This document shows positions 34,902-43,715 of a stretch of 64,000 bases of DNA, piece after piece; position 1 is the first letter of the stretch, and each line of letters begins with the position of its first letter. Made by a program: the position numbers and the translations under genes. This DNA comes from Bacillota bacterium (GTDB lineage Bacteria > Bacillota > Clostridia > Acetivibrionales > DTU013), in the NCBI GenBank assembly GCA_023409735.1, contig JAEYRB010000010.1, forward strand, positions 62,001-126,000, given 5' to 3'. The notes below the pieces were generated by a model. It did not search any database and was not told the DNA's origin. It saw only the letters and a list, made by a program, of their open reading frames with translations.

Positions 34902-36239
34902 CTACATTGCGCCTTCAAAGGCTTTAAGGAATGCGTTAATCTTCTCATTTGCCTTTTTTGCTTCTTCCTTCGGATCTCCATTACCAAACATAACATTCTG
35001 TAGTGCATCTCCTACAGCATTAACGATCTCAGCCTGATATCTCGGTTCGCCGATTGCTGTATCATAAATTTCGTTTGTGAAGACTTCTCTTAAGCCCTTA
35101 GTATAGATATCCTTACCGGCTTCTACAACGGATTTTCTTGGAGAATAAGCGAACTTAGTCTTTGTGCACCATTCAAGAGGTATATTCACATCTTCAGCAA
35201 ATGCCCACATAGCAAATTTTGCAGCAGCATCAGGATTTGCACTCTTGGAATTGACCATCATCTTCCAACCACCTGCGCAGGTTGCGGCTTTTCCGCCTTC
35301 TGGAATTGGCAGAGGAACAAGTCCGATATTTGTATCTTTGTATTCGCTTTCCAATGATGCAACAGCCCATGTGCCGCAAACCTGCATAGCTGCTTTGCCT
35401 GTTCCAAGAAGTGAAGTGTCATTTGTCAAAGGTATTGACAATTTTGACGGTGCTCCGGCCTTGATCAGATCACCCCAGAGCTGTAGTGATTTTTCAACAC
35501 CTTCTCCTTCAAAGGTTCCTGTTTTTGTTGAAGCGTCCAGTATGTTTGCGCCTGTCTGCCAGAGGAAGGGGTACCATGTGAAGTTTTGGTAATAACCTTT
35601 TGTTGTCTCTATTATCAATGGTGCAACATCGTCCTTCTTAAGAACCTTAGTTGCGTTGATTAGCTCATCCCAGGTCTTAGGTGCTTCCAAGCCTGCTGCT
35701 GCAAACATATCCTTGTTGTAATACAAGCCAAGCAGTTCAACTTCAAAGGGAATACCAACAATTTTATTGTTTACAGTTACAGCGTCAATTGAGCTTGGCA
35801 GAAAATCATTAATAATATCACTTGTGAAATATGATGTAAGATCCATTGCAACACCACTATTTGCATACTTCAGAAAATCTCCTGCACTCATTGCAAATAC
35901 ATCCGGCCCGGCATTTGCCGCAAATGCTGTTGTAAGCTTTGTGCCCATATAATCTGATTCCGGAAAGTTTTCGTAGATCACATTTGCATCAGGGTTAACA
36001 GCCTTGTATTTCTCCGGAAGTGCTTCCATAAACTCTCTCTCGGCATTTGTATGGAAGGTCCAGAATTTTAATTCAGCTTTTTCTGCAGCTGGTTTTTGTT
36101 CATTGACGGCCTCGGTAGCTTCCTTTTGAGTACTTGGAGCGGGAGCAGCTTCTTCCTTAGAGCCGCAAGCAGTTATACTGATTACCATTCCGATTGCAAG
36201 AAAAATGCTTGCCAATCTGATTTTAACACTGTGCTTCAT
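34902..36239 (-). CDS. CUT1 sugar-binding lipoprotein (transport binding protein)
   Basis: A 445-residue extracellular solute-binding protein type 1. The signal peptide ends in SITACG with lipid-acceptor Cys25, then an Ala/Glu/Pro-rich linker. It shows AFAANAGPDVFAMSAGDFLKY, YYNKDMFAAAGLEAPKTWDEL, TGKAAMQVCGTWAV and GEPRYQAEIVNA. The same landmarks recur in order in the binding protein at 37701-38993, so the two are paralogues. This copy leads the permease operon and is the likely transport receptor. GGGAGGATTT is its ribosome-binding site, and a promoter (TTAACG, 17, TATAAT) lies upstream. Confidence 0.93.
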   Translation of the reverse strand: MKHSVKIRLASIFLAIGMVISITACGSKEEAAPAPSTQKEATEAVNEQKPAAEKAELKFWTFHTNAEREFMEALPEKYKAVNPDANVIYENFPESDYMGTKLTTAFAANAGPDVFAMSAGDFLKYANSGVAMDLTSYFTSDIINDFLPSSIDAVTVNNKIVGIPFEVELLGLYYNKDMFAAAGLEAPKTWDELINATKVLKKDDVAPLIIETTKGYYQNFTWYPFLWQTGANILDASTKTGTFEGEGVEKSLQLWGDLIKAGAPSKLSIPLTNDTSLLGTGKAAMQVCGTWAVASLESEYKDTNIGLVPLPIPEGGKAATCAGGWKMMVNSKSANPDAAAKFAMWAFAEDVNIPLEWCTKTKFAYSPRKSVVEAGKDIYTKGLREVFTNEIYDTAIGEPRYQAEIVNAVGDALQNVMFGNGDPKEEAKKANEKINAFLKAFEGAM

Positions 36240-36280
36240 TTTAAATCCTCCCTAAAAAATATTTGTTGTTTTATGAGCAA

Positions 36281-36309
36281 ATTATATTTCTAAAGTTAGG
36301 AATCGTTAA
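36281..36309 (-). promoter_or_regulatory. Predicted SigA promoter of binding protein/permease operon
   Basis: On the minus strand, TTAACG (36309-36304), 17-base spacer, TATAAT (36286-36281), about 41 bases before the start codon. Confidence 0.5.
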
Positions 36310-36506
36310 TGCAGCACCTCTTGGATTAGGTGAAAATTTTTTGGTACTGCACCTGCATATTTTTACTTGATATTACACTGCTGAAAAAAACCACCCAAAA
36401 AAATTGCACGGAATCCAAGAATAATACATTGTGCATTGCGCCTGAAAAATATATTTTTGAACTGCAGAGGGATGCTTTCTGACTAATAAAGAAAAGGACT
36501 GATTTT

Positions 36507-37598
36507 ATGGGAAAGCCAATTTATCCAACAGCCACACTTTCTACAATAGCTTATTCAAGAGACTCAAAAAGAAAACGTATCTCAAGCTTTGACCGGACAG
36601 GCGGAAATGATGACAGATTATATATAAATGCCGGTGAGTCAAGAACGATTGCCGATATTCATGGCGCAGGATGCATTAATCACATATGGTGCACTATAGC
36701 TGGAGAAAATTTTAATGAAGAAAAGAATTATTTGAGAAAAATCATCCTAAAAATGTATTGGGACAATGAAGAAAACCCAAGTGTAGAAGTACCTATAGGA
36801 GATTTCTTCGGAATGGGCCACGGTATGTGCAAAAATTTTGTATCAGCCCCACTTCAGATGAGCCCTCAGGATGGCAAAAGCTTAAATTGCTGGTTCCCTA
36901 TGCCATTTGCATCGAATGCTAGAATAGAGCTTCTCAATGAATGTGATAAACAGACTATTTTTTATTTTTATGTTGATTACGAAGAATTTGATACATTACC
37001 GGAGGGGATGCTGAGATTTCATGCCACATGGAAGAGAGAACTCCCTACAAAAGGTATCGAACAGGGAAAAATGACAAATAGGGAATGGCTGTTTGAGGGA
37101 AGGAATACAACCGGTGATAATAATTATGTATTACTTGAGGCAGAGGGAAAGGGTCATTATGTAGGCTGCAACATTAATATTCATAACCTGAGGGATACAG
37201 TAAAATGGGATTGGCCTGGAGAAGGTGATGATATGATATTTATTGACGGTGAAAAATGGCCACCCAATCTTCACGGGACAGGAACTGAAGATTATGTAAA
37301 TATGGCATGGTGCCCTACGCAGGAATACAATGCACCATACCACGGCCTTATTCTAGGAGGTAAGGATAACTGGAAAGGAAAGATCAGCTACTACAGATAT
37401 CATATTCAAGATCCCATTATGTTTGAAAAATCAATAAAGGTTACGATTGAACATGGACATGATAACCATCGAAGTGATGACTGGTCAACAACAGCTTATT
37501 GGTATCAAACTGAGCCGCACATGAAGCTGCCGCCTATGCCTCCGGCTGACAAGCGCCTTCCGCTTGATGACGAAGAATTTGAATGGGAATACAAATAA
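36507..37598 (+). CDS. DUF2961 protein, GH172-like glycoside hydrolase
   Basis: A 363-residue soluble protein of the DUF2961 family, some members of which define GH172 (alpha-D-fructofuranosidase and related furanosidases). Family landmarks: RISSFDRTGGNDDRLYINAG near the start, IADIHGAGCINHIWCTI, EVPIGDFFGMGHG, and the likely active-site segment LHGTGTEDYVN followed by PYHGLIL and ISYYRYHIQDP. Without a signal peptide it acts inside the cell. It is the only plus-strand gene among minus-strand transporter and sensor genes, and is divergent from the transport binding-protein gene, so the importer probably brings in its substrate, perhaps a furanoside-containing oligosaccharide (inference). AAAGGACTG is the ribosome-binding site. 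Confidence 0.85.
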   Translation: MGKPIYPTATLSTIAYSRDSKRKRISSFDRTGGNDDRLYINAGESRTIADIHGAGCINHIWCTIAGENFNEEKNYLRKIILKMYWDNEENPSVEVPIGDFFGMGHGMCKNFVSAPLQMSPQDGKSLNCWFPMPFASNARIELLNECDKQTIFYFYVDYEEFDTLPEGMLRFHATWKRELPTKGIEQGKMTNREWLFEGRNTTGDNNYVLLEAEGKGHYVGCNINIHNLRDTVKWDWPGEGDDMIFIDGEKWPPNLHGTGTEDYVNMAWCPTQEYNAPYHGLILGGKDNWKGKISYYRYHIQDPIMFEKSIKVTIEHGHDNHRSDDWSTTAYWYQTEPHMKLPPMPPADKRLPLDDEEFEWEYK

Positions 37599-37629
37599 CA
37601 TCGGTAATACACAAATAGACATACACAAT

Positions 37630-37690
37630 AAAGCACCTATTAATATCTTTGCGCTCAACCACACAAGGATATCACGGGTGCTTTTATGTT
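37630..37690. terminator. Terminator between convergent genes
   Basis: AAAGCACC (37630-37637) pairs with GGTGCTTT (37677-37684), enclosing a shorter ATATC/GATAT stem. TTTTATGTT follows on the plus strand. Confidence 0.55.
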
Positions 37691-37700
37691 ACAGGATATT

Positions 37701-38993
37701 TTATTTAAACAGGTCATTATTACTATTAATATACTTAAGAATATTATCACCTGCAAGCCCGGCGATTTCCTGTATATCCTTTTCGGAATGCATTGCGTCC
37801 TGAAGGGCATTGCTGATAGCATTTGAAATTTCCACAGGATACCGGGGCTCAGGAACAGAGATGGGCAAAATATCTGTAGTAAAGAGAGAATTAATACCGC
37901 TGTTAAAAATATCTTTGTTTTTTTCTATAACCGAGCTTCTGGCAGGTATCTTTGTACTTGCCTCTGTGCACCATTCAAAAGGCCTGGATATATCTTCACC
38001 CCACATCCAGATGGTGAAATCAGCAGCCTCTGCGGACAGTGCGTTGCCGGGATTTACTGCCTGATACCAACCGCCATGTACACTTACTTTCCTTCCTCCC
38101 TCAGGGCTGGGAACTGGAACTACCCCATATTTAAGCTTTGGATAATATTTGTTAAGCATATTGACAGCCCAGAAGCCACAAACCTGCATAGCAGATTTTC
38201 CTGTACCAAATGGATAAATATCAGAAGGAATTTCTACGCTTGTTTCCTGTGCGTAGTTATATTTGGCCAGTTCCCTCCATAGTTTTAATGCTTTTGTACC
38301 ACTTATGCCAAATTCTGCTGCTATATTAAGCTGATCATTAGTAGTTCCGGCTTGCATCAGAAAGGTGTAAAAAATAAAATTTTGGTAGTCATTGACCTGC
38401 ATAGGAAGACAAATTCCTGACATATCCTTCGTCTGCAGAAGTTTGGCACAATTAACGAGTTCATCCCAGGTTTCCGGTGGTTCAAGCTTATGTTCACTGA
38501 AAACCTGCTTATTATAAAATAATGCCACAGGCTCACGTTCTATGGGAATTCCAAGAATTTTATTATTATATGTGGCAATTTTCAAGCTTTCCCTATTTAA
38601 ATCCTTTTTTAGCTCCGGACTTATAAAATCATCTAGAGGCATCATATAACCTGCTTTTGCATACTTTAAGAATCCACCTGCCGATATCATGTAAATATTG
38701 GGAGCACTATTGGTAGCAAAAGCGGTAGGTAATCTATTTGTTAAATAATCGTTGTAGGGCAGCAATTCAAAATTCACCTGTATTGCAGGGTTCTCTTCAT
38801 TCCATTGCTTTACCCATTGGCTTATTACATAGTCCTCCTTATTTGACCTGAATTTCCACATAGTCAAAGACTTAACAGGCTGTTCTGTCTTGGAGGAGGC
38901 TTTCTCATTTCCTGAGGTGCAGCCCGTAAATGAAGCTACTGCTATTATAATTAATAAAACTGCAATAAATCTTGTTTTTCTCCCTTTAATCAT
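37701..38993 (-). CDS. CUT1-type sugar-binding lipoprotein in kinase operon (candidate co-sensor)
   Basis: A 430-residue solute-binding lipoprotein with lipid-acceptor Cys25 in SFTGCT. It is paralogous to the protein encoded at 34902-36239: shared landmarks are NNKILGIPIE, ALFYNKQVF, ETWDELVNCAKLL, DYQNF, TGKSAMQVCGFWAV, PFEWCTEA and PEPRYPVEISNA. Its start overlaps the response-regulator stop by eight bases, so it is translated with the two-component system and not with any permease. This placement suggests that it presents the sugar to the YesM kinase rather than only to a transporter (inference). It could also be an alternative receptor sharing the permeases at 33068-34814. Confidence 0.9.
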   Translation of the reverse strand: MIKGRKTRFIAVLLIIIAVASFTGCTSGNEKASSKTEQPVKSLTMWKFRSNKEDYVISQWVKQWNEENPAIQVNFELLPYNDYLTNRLPTAFATNSAPNIYMISAGGFLKYAKAGYMMPLDDFISPELKKDLNRESLKIATYNNKILGIPIEREPVALFYNKQVFSEHKLEPPETWDELVNCAKLLQTKDMSGICLPMQVNDYQNFIFYTFLMQAGTTNDQLNIAAEFGISGTKALKLWRELAKYNYAQETSVEIPSDIYPFGTGKSAMQVCGFWAVNMLNKYYPKLKYGVVPVPSPEGGRKVSVHGGWYQAVNPGNALSAEAADFTIWMWGEDISRPFEWCTEASTKIPARSSVIEKNKDIFNSGINSLFTTDILPISVPEPRYPVEISNAISNALQDAMHSEKDIQEIAGLAGDNILKYINSNNDLFK

Positions 38994-40578
38994 GATTTAG
39001 TATCCTTTCTCTATACTCAGAAGGGGTCATTCCAACGATCTTCTTAAAGACCTTCATAAAATATCTGGAATCATTGTAACCAACCATTTCTGCAATATCC
39101 TGGGTCAACAGATCTACTTGGTTCAGCAGGATCTTTGACTGTTCAATTCGAACATTGCTCAGGTAGCTTGAAAATGAAGTCCCTGTCTCTTTTTTAAACA
39201 AATCACTTAAGTAGGATTCGTTCATATAAAATTCCTTTGCAATTTGTCTCAATGAAATATTGTTGAAGTAATTTGCAGTTACGTATCCCTTTATATCTTT
39301 TATTACTTTTCTACAGCCCGGCCTATTTCTTTCATCAAAATAATCTGCAATAGTTTTTGTATATGAAATAAGCAAATCGGTAATGTCGTTTCTATTATCT
39401 AGAATGCTTAGCTTGTTATATATCTCATTTGTTGATGGCAGCTTTGTTTTATCTGAAGACCGGTCTTCAAAAAGGTTCCGCATCACAACAATAGCAAACT
39501 CCATAATATAACCTTTAAACATTGTAGAATCTACAGAAATTGCTGTTATTCTGTCAATTATTTCTGTCAAAAGCGTTTGAGCCTTCTCAAAATTTGAAAA
39601 CTGTAATGCTTCAACGTATTTATGTTCTATATCCACAGGATATCCCTCAGGACTATTTTTTAAATTCAGCTCTTCAAATAGTAAGATGCTGTTTTTATTA
39701 TAGAACACCTTGTTCCTTAAAATATGGAGGCACTCCTTAAATGCGGTATTCAATTTATCGGGGCTGTTATAGCACCTACTAATACCAAGAGTTATGCTCC
39801 CTGTATTATTGAGGCATAATTCATTACGAAGCTCTCTTGCTACTCCTTGTACATATACTGGGCTGGTATTGTTCATGTTTATAAGACAGCAAAAACTTCC
39901 ATCATGCAGATCTGCAATACAGCCATTCCTTTTATAAACTGCTGTCTGTAGAACTTTTCTGAAATTAGTTAGTACATTAAGTGAGTCGGCAGTTTCATGA
40001 AAGACAGAAAATGAAAAGCTATCCAGTTTTATTACAAGCAATGCAAAGCTGCTGTGAAAGCACTCAAACTTAAGGCCCTTCTGATGAGGGCTAATATTAT
40101 TGTTATAGATTATTTCTGTGAATAAGTTATCTTTTGTTTGATTTAGGGCTATTTCTTTTAAGTACTTTAATTCATTTTCCTCATTAAGCTTATTCTGTTT
40201 TTCCTCTAGCATAAATTCGACCTTTTTTAAGTTGTTGATTATATCTCTGTAATCTGGCGGCTTTAGAATGTAGTCCACTGTTTCCAGTCTTATAGCCTGC
40301 TGAGCATATGAAAAATCGGGGAATCCGCTTAATATGATAAATTTTAGATCGGGAGCAATGTCTTTTGCACGTTCGACTAATTCAAGTCCATCCATACATG
40401 GCATTTTAATATCGGAAATAATGACATCTGGTTTATCATTAATAATGGCAGCCAGTGCTTCAACACCGTTTTTAAATTCTCCTGTGATACTCCAATTTTC
40501 ACCTGAACGCTCAATTATAGCTCGTATTCCCCTCAAAACCTTAGGCTCGTCATCTACAATCATGATATTAAGCTTCAT
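38986..40578 (-). CDS. YesN-type response regulator, AraC family output
   Basis: A 530-residue regulator. The receiver domain (1-125) has VDDEP, phospho-acceptor Asp56 in SDIKMPCMDG and the conserved Lys in ILKPP. A long middle region (about 170-410) resembles the dimerising linker of large YesN proteins. The C-terminus has two AraC-type helix-turn-helix motifs (SLRQIAKEFYMNESYLSDLF; GYNDSRYFMKVFKKIVG). ATG 40578 is preferred over the TTG one codon earlier because AAAGGGAGA is well spaced. It lies 30 bases after the kinase gene and overlaps the binding-protein gene by eight bases. Confidence 0.93.
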   Translation of the reverse strand: MKLNIMIVDDEPKVLRGIRAIIERSGENWSITGEFKNGVEALAAIINDKPDVIISDIKMPCMDGLELVERAKDIAPDLKFIILSGFPDFSYAQQAIRLETVDYILKPPDYRDIINNLKKVEFMLEEKQNKLNEENELKYLKEIALNQTKDNLFTEIIYNNNISPHQKGLKFECFHSSFALLVIKLDSFSFSVFHETADSLNVLTNFRKVLQTAVYKRNGCIADLHDGSFCCLINMNNTSPVYVQGVARELRNELCLNNTGSITLGISRCYNSPDKLNTAFKECLHILRNKVFYNKNSILLFEELNLKNSPEGYPVDIEHKYVEALQFSNFEKAQTLLTEIIDRITAISVDSTMFKGYIMEFAIVVMRNLFEDRSSDKTKLPSTNEIYNKLSILDNRNDITDLLISYTKTIADYFDERNRPGCRKVIKDIKGYVTANYFNNISLRQIAKEFYMNESYLSDLFKKETGTSFSSYLSNVRIEQSKILLNQVDLLTQDIAEMVGYNDSRYFMKVFKKIVGMTPSEYRERILNHD

Positions 40579-40608
40579 CAATATCTCCCTTTCAATTAAT
40601 CATTCTAT

Positions 40609-42357
40609 CTATGCCGGTATTTCAATGGTGATTTTTGTACCAAGATCTACCTCGCTCTCAATTCTAACTCCATAATCATTACCGTAATAATATTGGATTC
40701 TTTCATGCACATTAAGAACACCAATTCCACCATGGCTTCTCGTGCCGTCAGGCTTTCCCTTGAATATTTTATCAATCTCTTCACCGGTCATCCCGCATCC
40801 GTCATCAAGTACTTCGAAAATAAGGTTTTTACCTTTTTTGTATCCATTTATTGTCACACTCCCACTGCCTTTTTCCTGCATAATACCATGATTAATTGCA
40901 TTCTCCACAAAGGGTTGAATTATAAAGCTTGGCATTTGACATTCATAAATGGAATCATCAATGTTGATTTGATAATTCAGATTATCTTCGAACCTTGTTT
41001 GTTGAAGGAATAGGTAATTTGATATTTGAGTAATTTCATCTTTTACAAGCACATATGTACTTCCCTTTTTTATGCTGTATCTAAGGATCTCCCCAAGCTT
41101 AGTTATAATTTGTGCAATATCATATTCGCTTTTATCAATCAGCATCCAATAAACAGTATCAAGTGTGTTATAAAGGAAATGCGGTTGAATCTGCGCCTTT
41201 AGGGCACGAAGTTCAGCGTCCTTTTCTCGTAAGCCCTGATTATATACCTCTTCGAGCAGGGCTTGGAGCTGTGTTGTCATATGATTAAATACTTCATTTA
41301 GCTCTATGACCTCTTCAGCTGCACCTTTTGTGAGTGACATATCTGTTTTTGCATTTAAATCCCCGTTGGATACCTTCTTCATTGTAGCTGTTAAGTCTCT
41401 TATAGGACGGGTAACGTTACCCGAAATTAACACAGATATATAAACAGCTATCACAATTGCCAGCAAACCTATAATAATGATCATGTTTTGTATGTATTTG
41501 AAGTTTGAATTCGTTTGGTCAATGGTCACCGAGTTCATTAACGTCCATTGGGTTTGTTGATTATAAATACTATTTATAACCAGATACTTTGTTACATAAA
41601 GCCCAATTTCTGATTTCAGCTCACTTGAAGTAAATTGCTTCTCAAGCCTTTGGGACACATTTTTTTCAATATAAGCTTTGTCTTTGTGCGAAATAATTTT
41701 TCCATCGCTATTTACTATGTAAAAGTCGCCCATTTCACCATCCATGCAAATGCTTTTCCACAACATAGATTCTCTGACTGCAAAAAACATTATGCCTATA
41801 TCTTCAAAGTTATCGATACTTCGTATTTTTCTGGCTGCAAAGAACAGATAATCACCATTGTTATCTGGTGTGTAATGAATGAATCGACTATCAATAAACA
41901 CCATTTCACCCTTTGTTCCGGCAACCTTTGCCTCTAACTCCTTAATATTCTTTTTTACGTATTCTTTTAATTCATTTTCTGATTCACTAAAGAAATTTCC
42001 TTCCTTGGAAATTAAAAATACAGCGTCTATGTTGTTCGGAAGCACATATTCCATATTTTGTGAGATTCCGTTGATAGTAATTCCTGAATAATAATTATTT
42101 GTAAGCTGATTAATTGTATCCTTATCTGATATAATTGTTTTAGAGAAATCATCCAAATCCTTAATAAAATTATTAAGCTTCTCATTTTTTTGACGTAATT
42201 CTACCTGCAGGAAATTATTATTGATATCACTTATTGTGGGGCGCATTATGTAATAGGTTGCAACCTCCATAAATACCAATATGGCCATAATAAGTACTGA
42301 AAAATATATTAATATTTTTCCCTTAAGGCCTTTAAATCCAATAAAAGGTTTTCTCAT
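40609..42357 (-). CDS. YesM-type sensor histidine kinase
   Basis: A 582-residue membrane kinase. One membrane segment is near residues 12-32, followed by an extracellular sensor of about 250 residues with a Cache-like pattern (AVFLISKEGNFFSES, GDFYIVNSDGKIISHKDK), then a second segment near 290-312 and a HAMP domain. The H box is IQPHFLYNTLD with His393, and the ATPase domain has QPFVENAINHG, DDGCGM and GGIGVLNVHERI. It is the first gene of a kinase, regulator and binding-protein operon, with a predicted promoter about 50 bases upstream. Compared with the kinase at 6973 it has a full-size sensor. Confidence 0.93.
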   Translation of the reverse strand: MRKPFIGFKGLKGKILIYFSVLIMAILVFMEVATYYIMRPTISDINNNFLQVELRQKNEKLNNFIKDLDDFSKTIISDKDTINQLTNNYYSGITINGISQNMEYVLPNNIDAVFLISKEGNFFSESENELKEYVKKNIKELEAKVAGTKGEMVFIDSRFIHYTPDNNGDYLFFAARKIRSIDNFEDIGIMFFAVRESMLWKSICMDGEMGDFYIVNSDGKIISHKDKAYIEKNVSQRLEKQFTSSELKSEIGLYVTKYLVINSIYNQQTQWTLMNSVTIDQTNSNFKYIQNMIIIIGLLAIVIAVYISVLISGNVTRPIRDLTATMKKVSNGDLNAKTDMSLTKGAAEEVIELNEVFNHMTTQLQALLEEVYNQGLREKDAELRALKAQIQPHFLYNTLDTVYWMLIDKSEYDIAQIITKLGEILRYSIKKGSTYVLVKDEITQISNYLFLQQTRFEDNLNYQINIDDSIYECQMPSFIIQPFVENAINHGIMQEKGSGSVTINGYKKGKNLIFEVLDDGCGMTGEEIDKIFKGKPDGTRSHGGIGVLNVHERIQYYYGNDYGVRIESEVDLGTKITIEIPA

Positions 42358-42406
42358 GGCAATCTTCTTTCGGCGAAATTGTTATAATTTGTTTGTTATA
42401 GGATTC

Positions 42407-42435
42407 ATTATACTATTAAATATTATGTCAAACAA
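42407..42435 (-). promoter_or_regulatory. Predicted SigA promoter of kinase/regulator/binding-protein operon
   Basis: Minus strand: TTGTTT (42435-42430), 17-base spacer, TATAAT (42412-42407). The -35 box is weak. Confidence 0.45.
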
Positions 42436-42510
42436 TCGAAATAGTATAATAATGAGAAACCAAAGTAACAATGACTAGGCCTTTCATGATTTTTTATTAA
42501 AAGACATATA

Positions 42511-42545
42511 TAAAAAACAGGGGTTAGATATCTAGCCCCTGTTTT
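42511..42545 (-). terminator. Rho-independent terminator of the ABC-2 exporter operon
   Basis: AAAACAGGGGTTAGAT (42514-42529) pairs with ATCTAGCCCCTGTTTT (42530-42545), almost perfectly palindromic. Read on the minus strand it ends in a T tract just after the permease stop at 42570. Confidence 0.9.
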
Positions 42546-42569
42546 CATGGTGGAGTGTATTAGTAAAGG

Positions 42570-43715
42570 TTATACAAACTTCTGGACATTATCAGTCCTG
42601 GAGAACCTATAGGTCGCAACCAATAAAAGTGCCGCAGCAAAGCTTGCAAGTATAAGCAGATTTATTAGAATGCTCGCCGGTTCACTGCCTTGCTGTAGCT
42701 TTTGTATGGCATTCATTGCCCACCACTGTGGTACAAAACGGCTCAGCTTCTGCATGAATTCGGGCATTAGACTGATTTCCCAGAAACATCCACCGAGCAT
42801 ACAGGTCGGTGTCAGGATCAAGGTACTAAGCGTACCTGCAATGTAGGACGAGCCTGAAAAGGCTGTGATAACAAGTCCGATACCAATGGCGACAATACCG
42901 AACAGAAGCAGAATAACAAATAGGTAAAAGCCCTTTAAACCTGTATCTATATGAAGAAGGTATTTCATGATAAGTTGTATCAGCAGGATCTGTACAATAA
43001 TGACCAGCAGACTTGAGAGTGCGTTTGCGACAATATACTGACCGGCTTTGACTGGAGCAGAGCAGATCCTATGGTAGGTTCTGTCCTTTTTCTCCTTTAG
43101 TATGATCATAGTTATAAATCCGGAACCGAGCATAATAAACATGATCAGAAAGCCCATACTGGTAAGCGTCATGTTTTTGCTTGTCAGCTTATCATCCAGC
43201 CTCTCAACTGACAGCTTTACCGTTGCCGATTTATATTGCTCATACATTTGTTCAAATACGGCATGGCTTGATCCGGATGCTGCTGAAAGCTTGAGTAGTG
43301 TGTCCGTGTAACCGTCAATGAGCTGGCACAACCATACAGTTGTACCCATTCCCTTTATGGACACCATTTCGATGTTTTTCGGTTCACCGCTATATATGCC
43401 GTCTGCATAGCCCTCCGGGATCACGATGACTGCATCCAGCTTCTTGTCCAGCAGGAATGTGTTAACATCACTCTCTTGTACATCATAGATTATATTGCTG
43501 CCTGAAACTTTAATGACAGATAATAGATCTTCAGCTAATGTGCCTGTATCATGATTAATGAGTCCGAGATTCATATGAGTTTCCGATGAATTACCGTATA
43601 AAATCATCGACAGGATGACACCAACTAGCGGGAGAAATAAATAGACCACGATATTTCCTTTTTTTCTAAAAGTCACACTTAATATATTTTTTATTATAAG
43701 CATCATATTATGCAT
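42570..43715 (-). CDS. ABC-2 type exporter permease (second)
   Basis: A 381-residue membrane protein with the ABC-2 (YhgE/DrrB-like) layout: one N-terminal membrane segment, a large extracytoplasmic domain (about 45-180), then five segments. The C-terminal half has CSAPVKAGQYIVANALSS (the coupling region), GSSYIAGTLSTLILTPTCML and GGCFWEISLMPEFMQKLS, all typical of LinearABC-2 exporters. Its start overlaps the stop of the preceding permease by eight bases. Together with that protein and the ATPase it makes an exporter, possibly for a lipid, peptide or antibiotic (inference). Confidence 0.9.
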   Translation of the reverse strand: MHNMMLIIKNILSVTFRKKGNIVVYLFLPLVGVILSMILYGNSSETHMNLGLINHDTGTLAEDLLSVIKVSGSNIIYDVQESDVNTFLLDKKLDAVIVIPEGYADGIYSGEPKNIEMVSIKGMGTTVWLCQLIDGYTDTLLKLSAASGSSHAVFEQMYEQYKSATVKLSVERLDDKLTSKNMTLTSMGFLIMFIMLGSGFITMIILKEKKDRTYHRICSAPVKAGQYIVANALSSLLVIIVQILLIQLIMKYLLHIDTGLKGFYLFVILLLFGIVAIGIGLVITAFSGSSYIAGTLSTLILTPTCMLGGCFWEISLMPEFMQKLSRFVPQWWAMNAIQKLQQGSEPASILINLLILASFAAALLLVATYRFSRTDNVQKFV

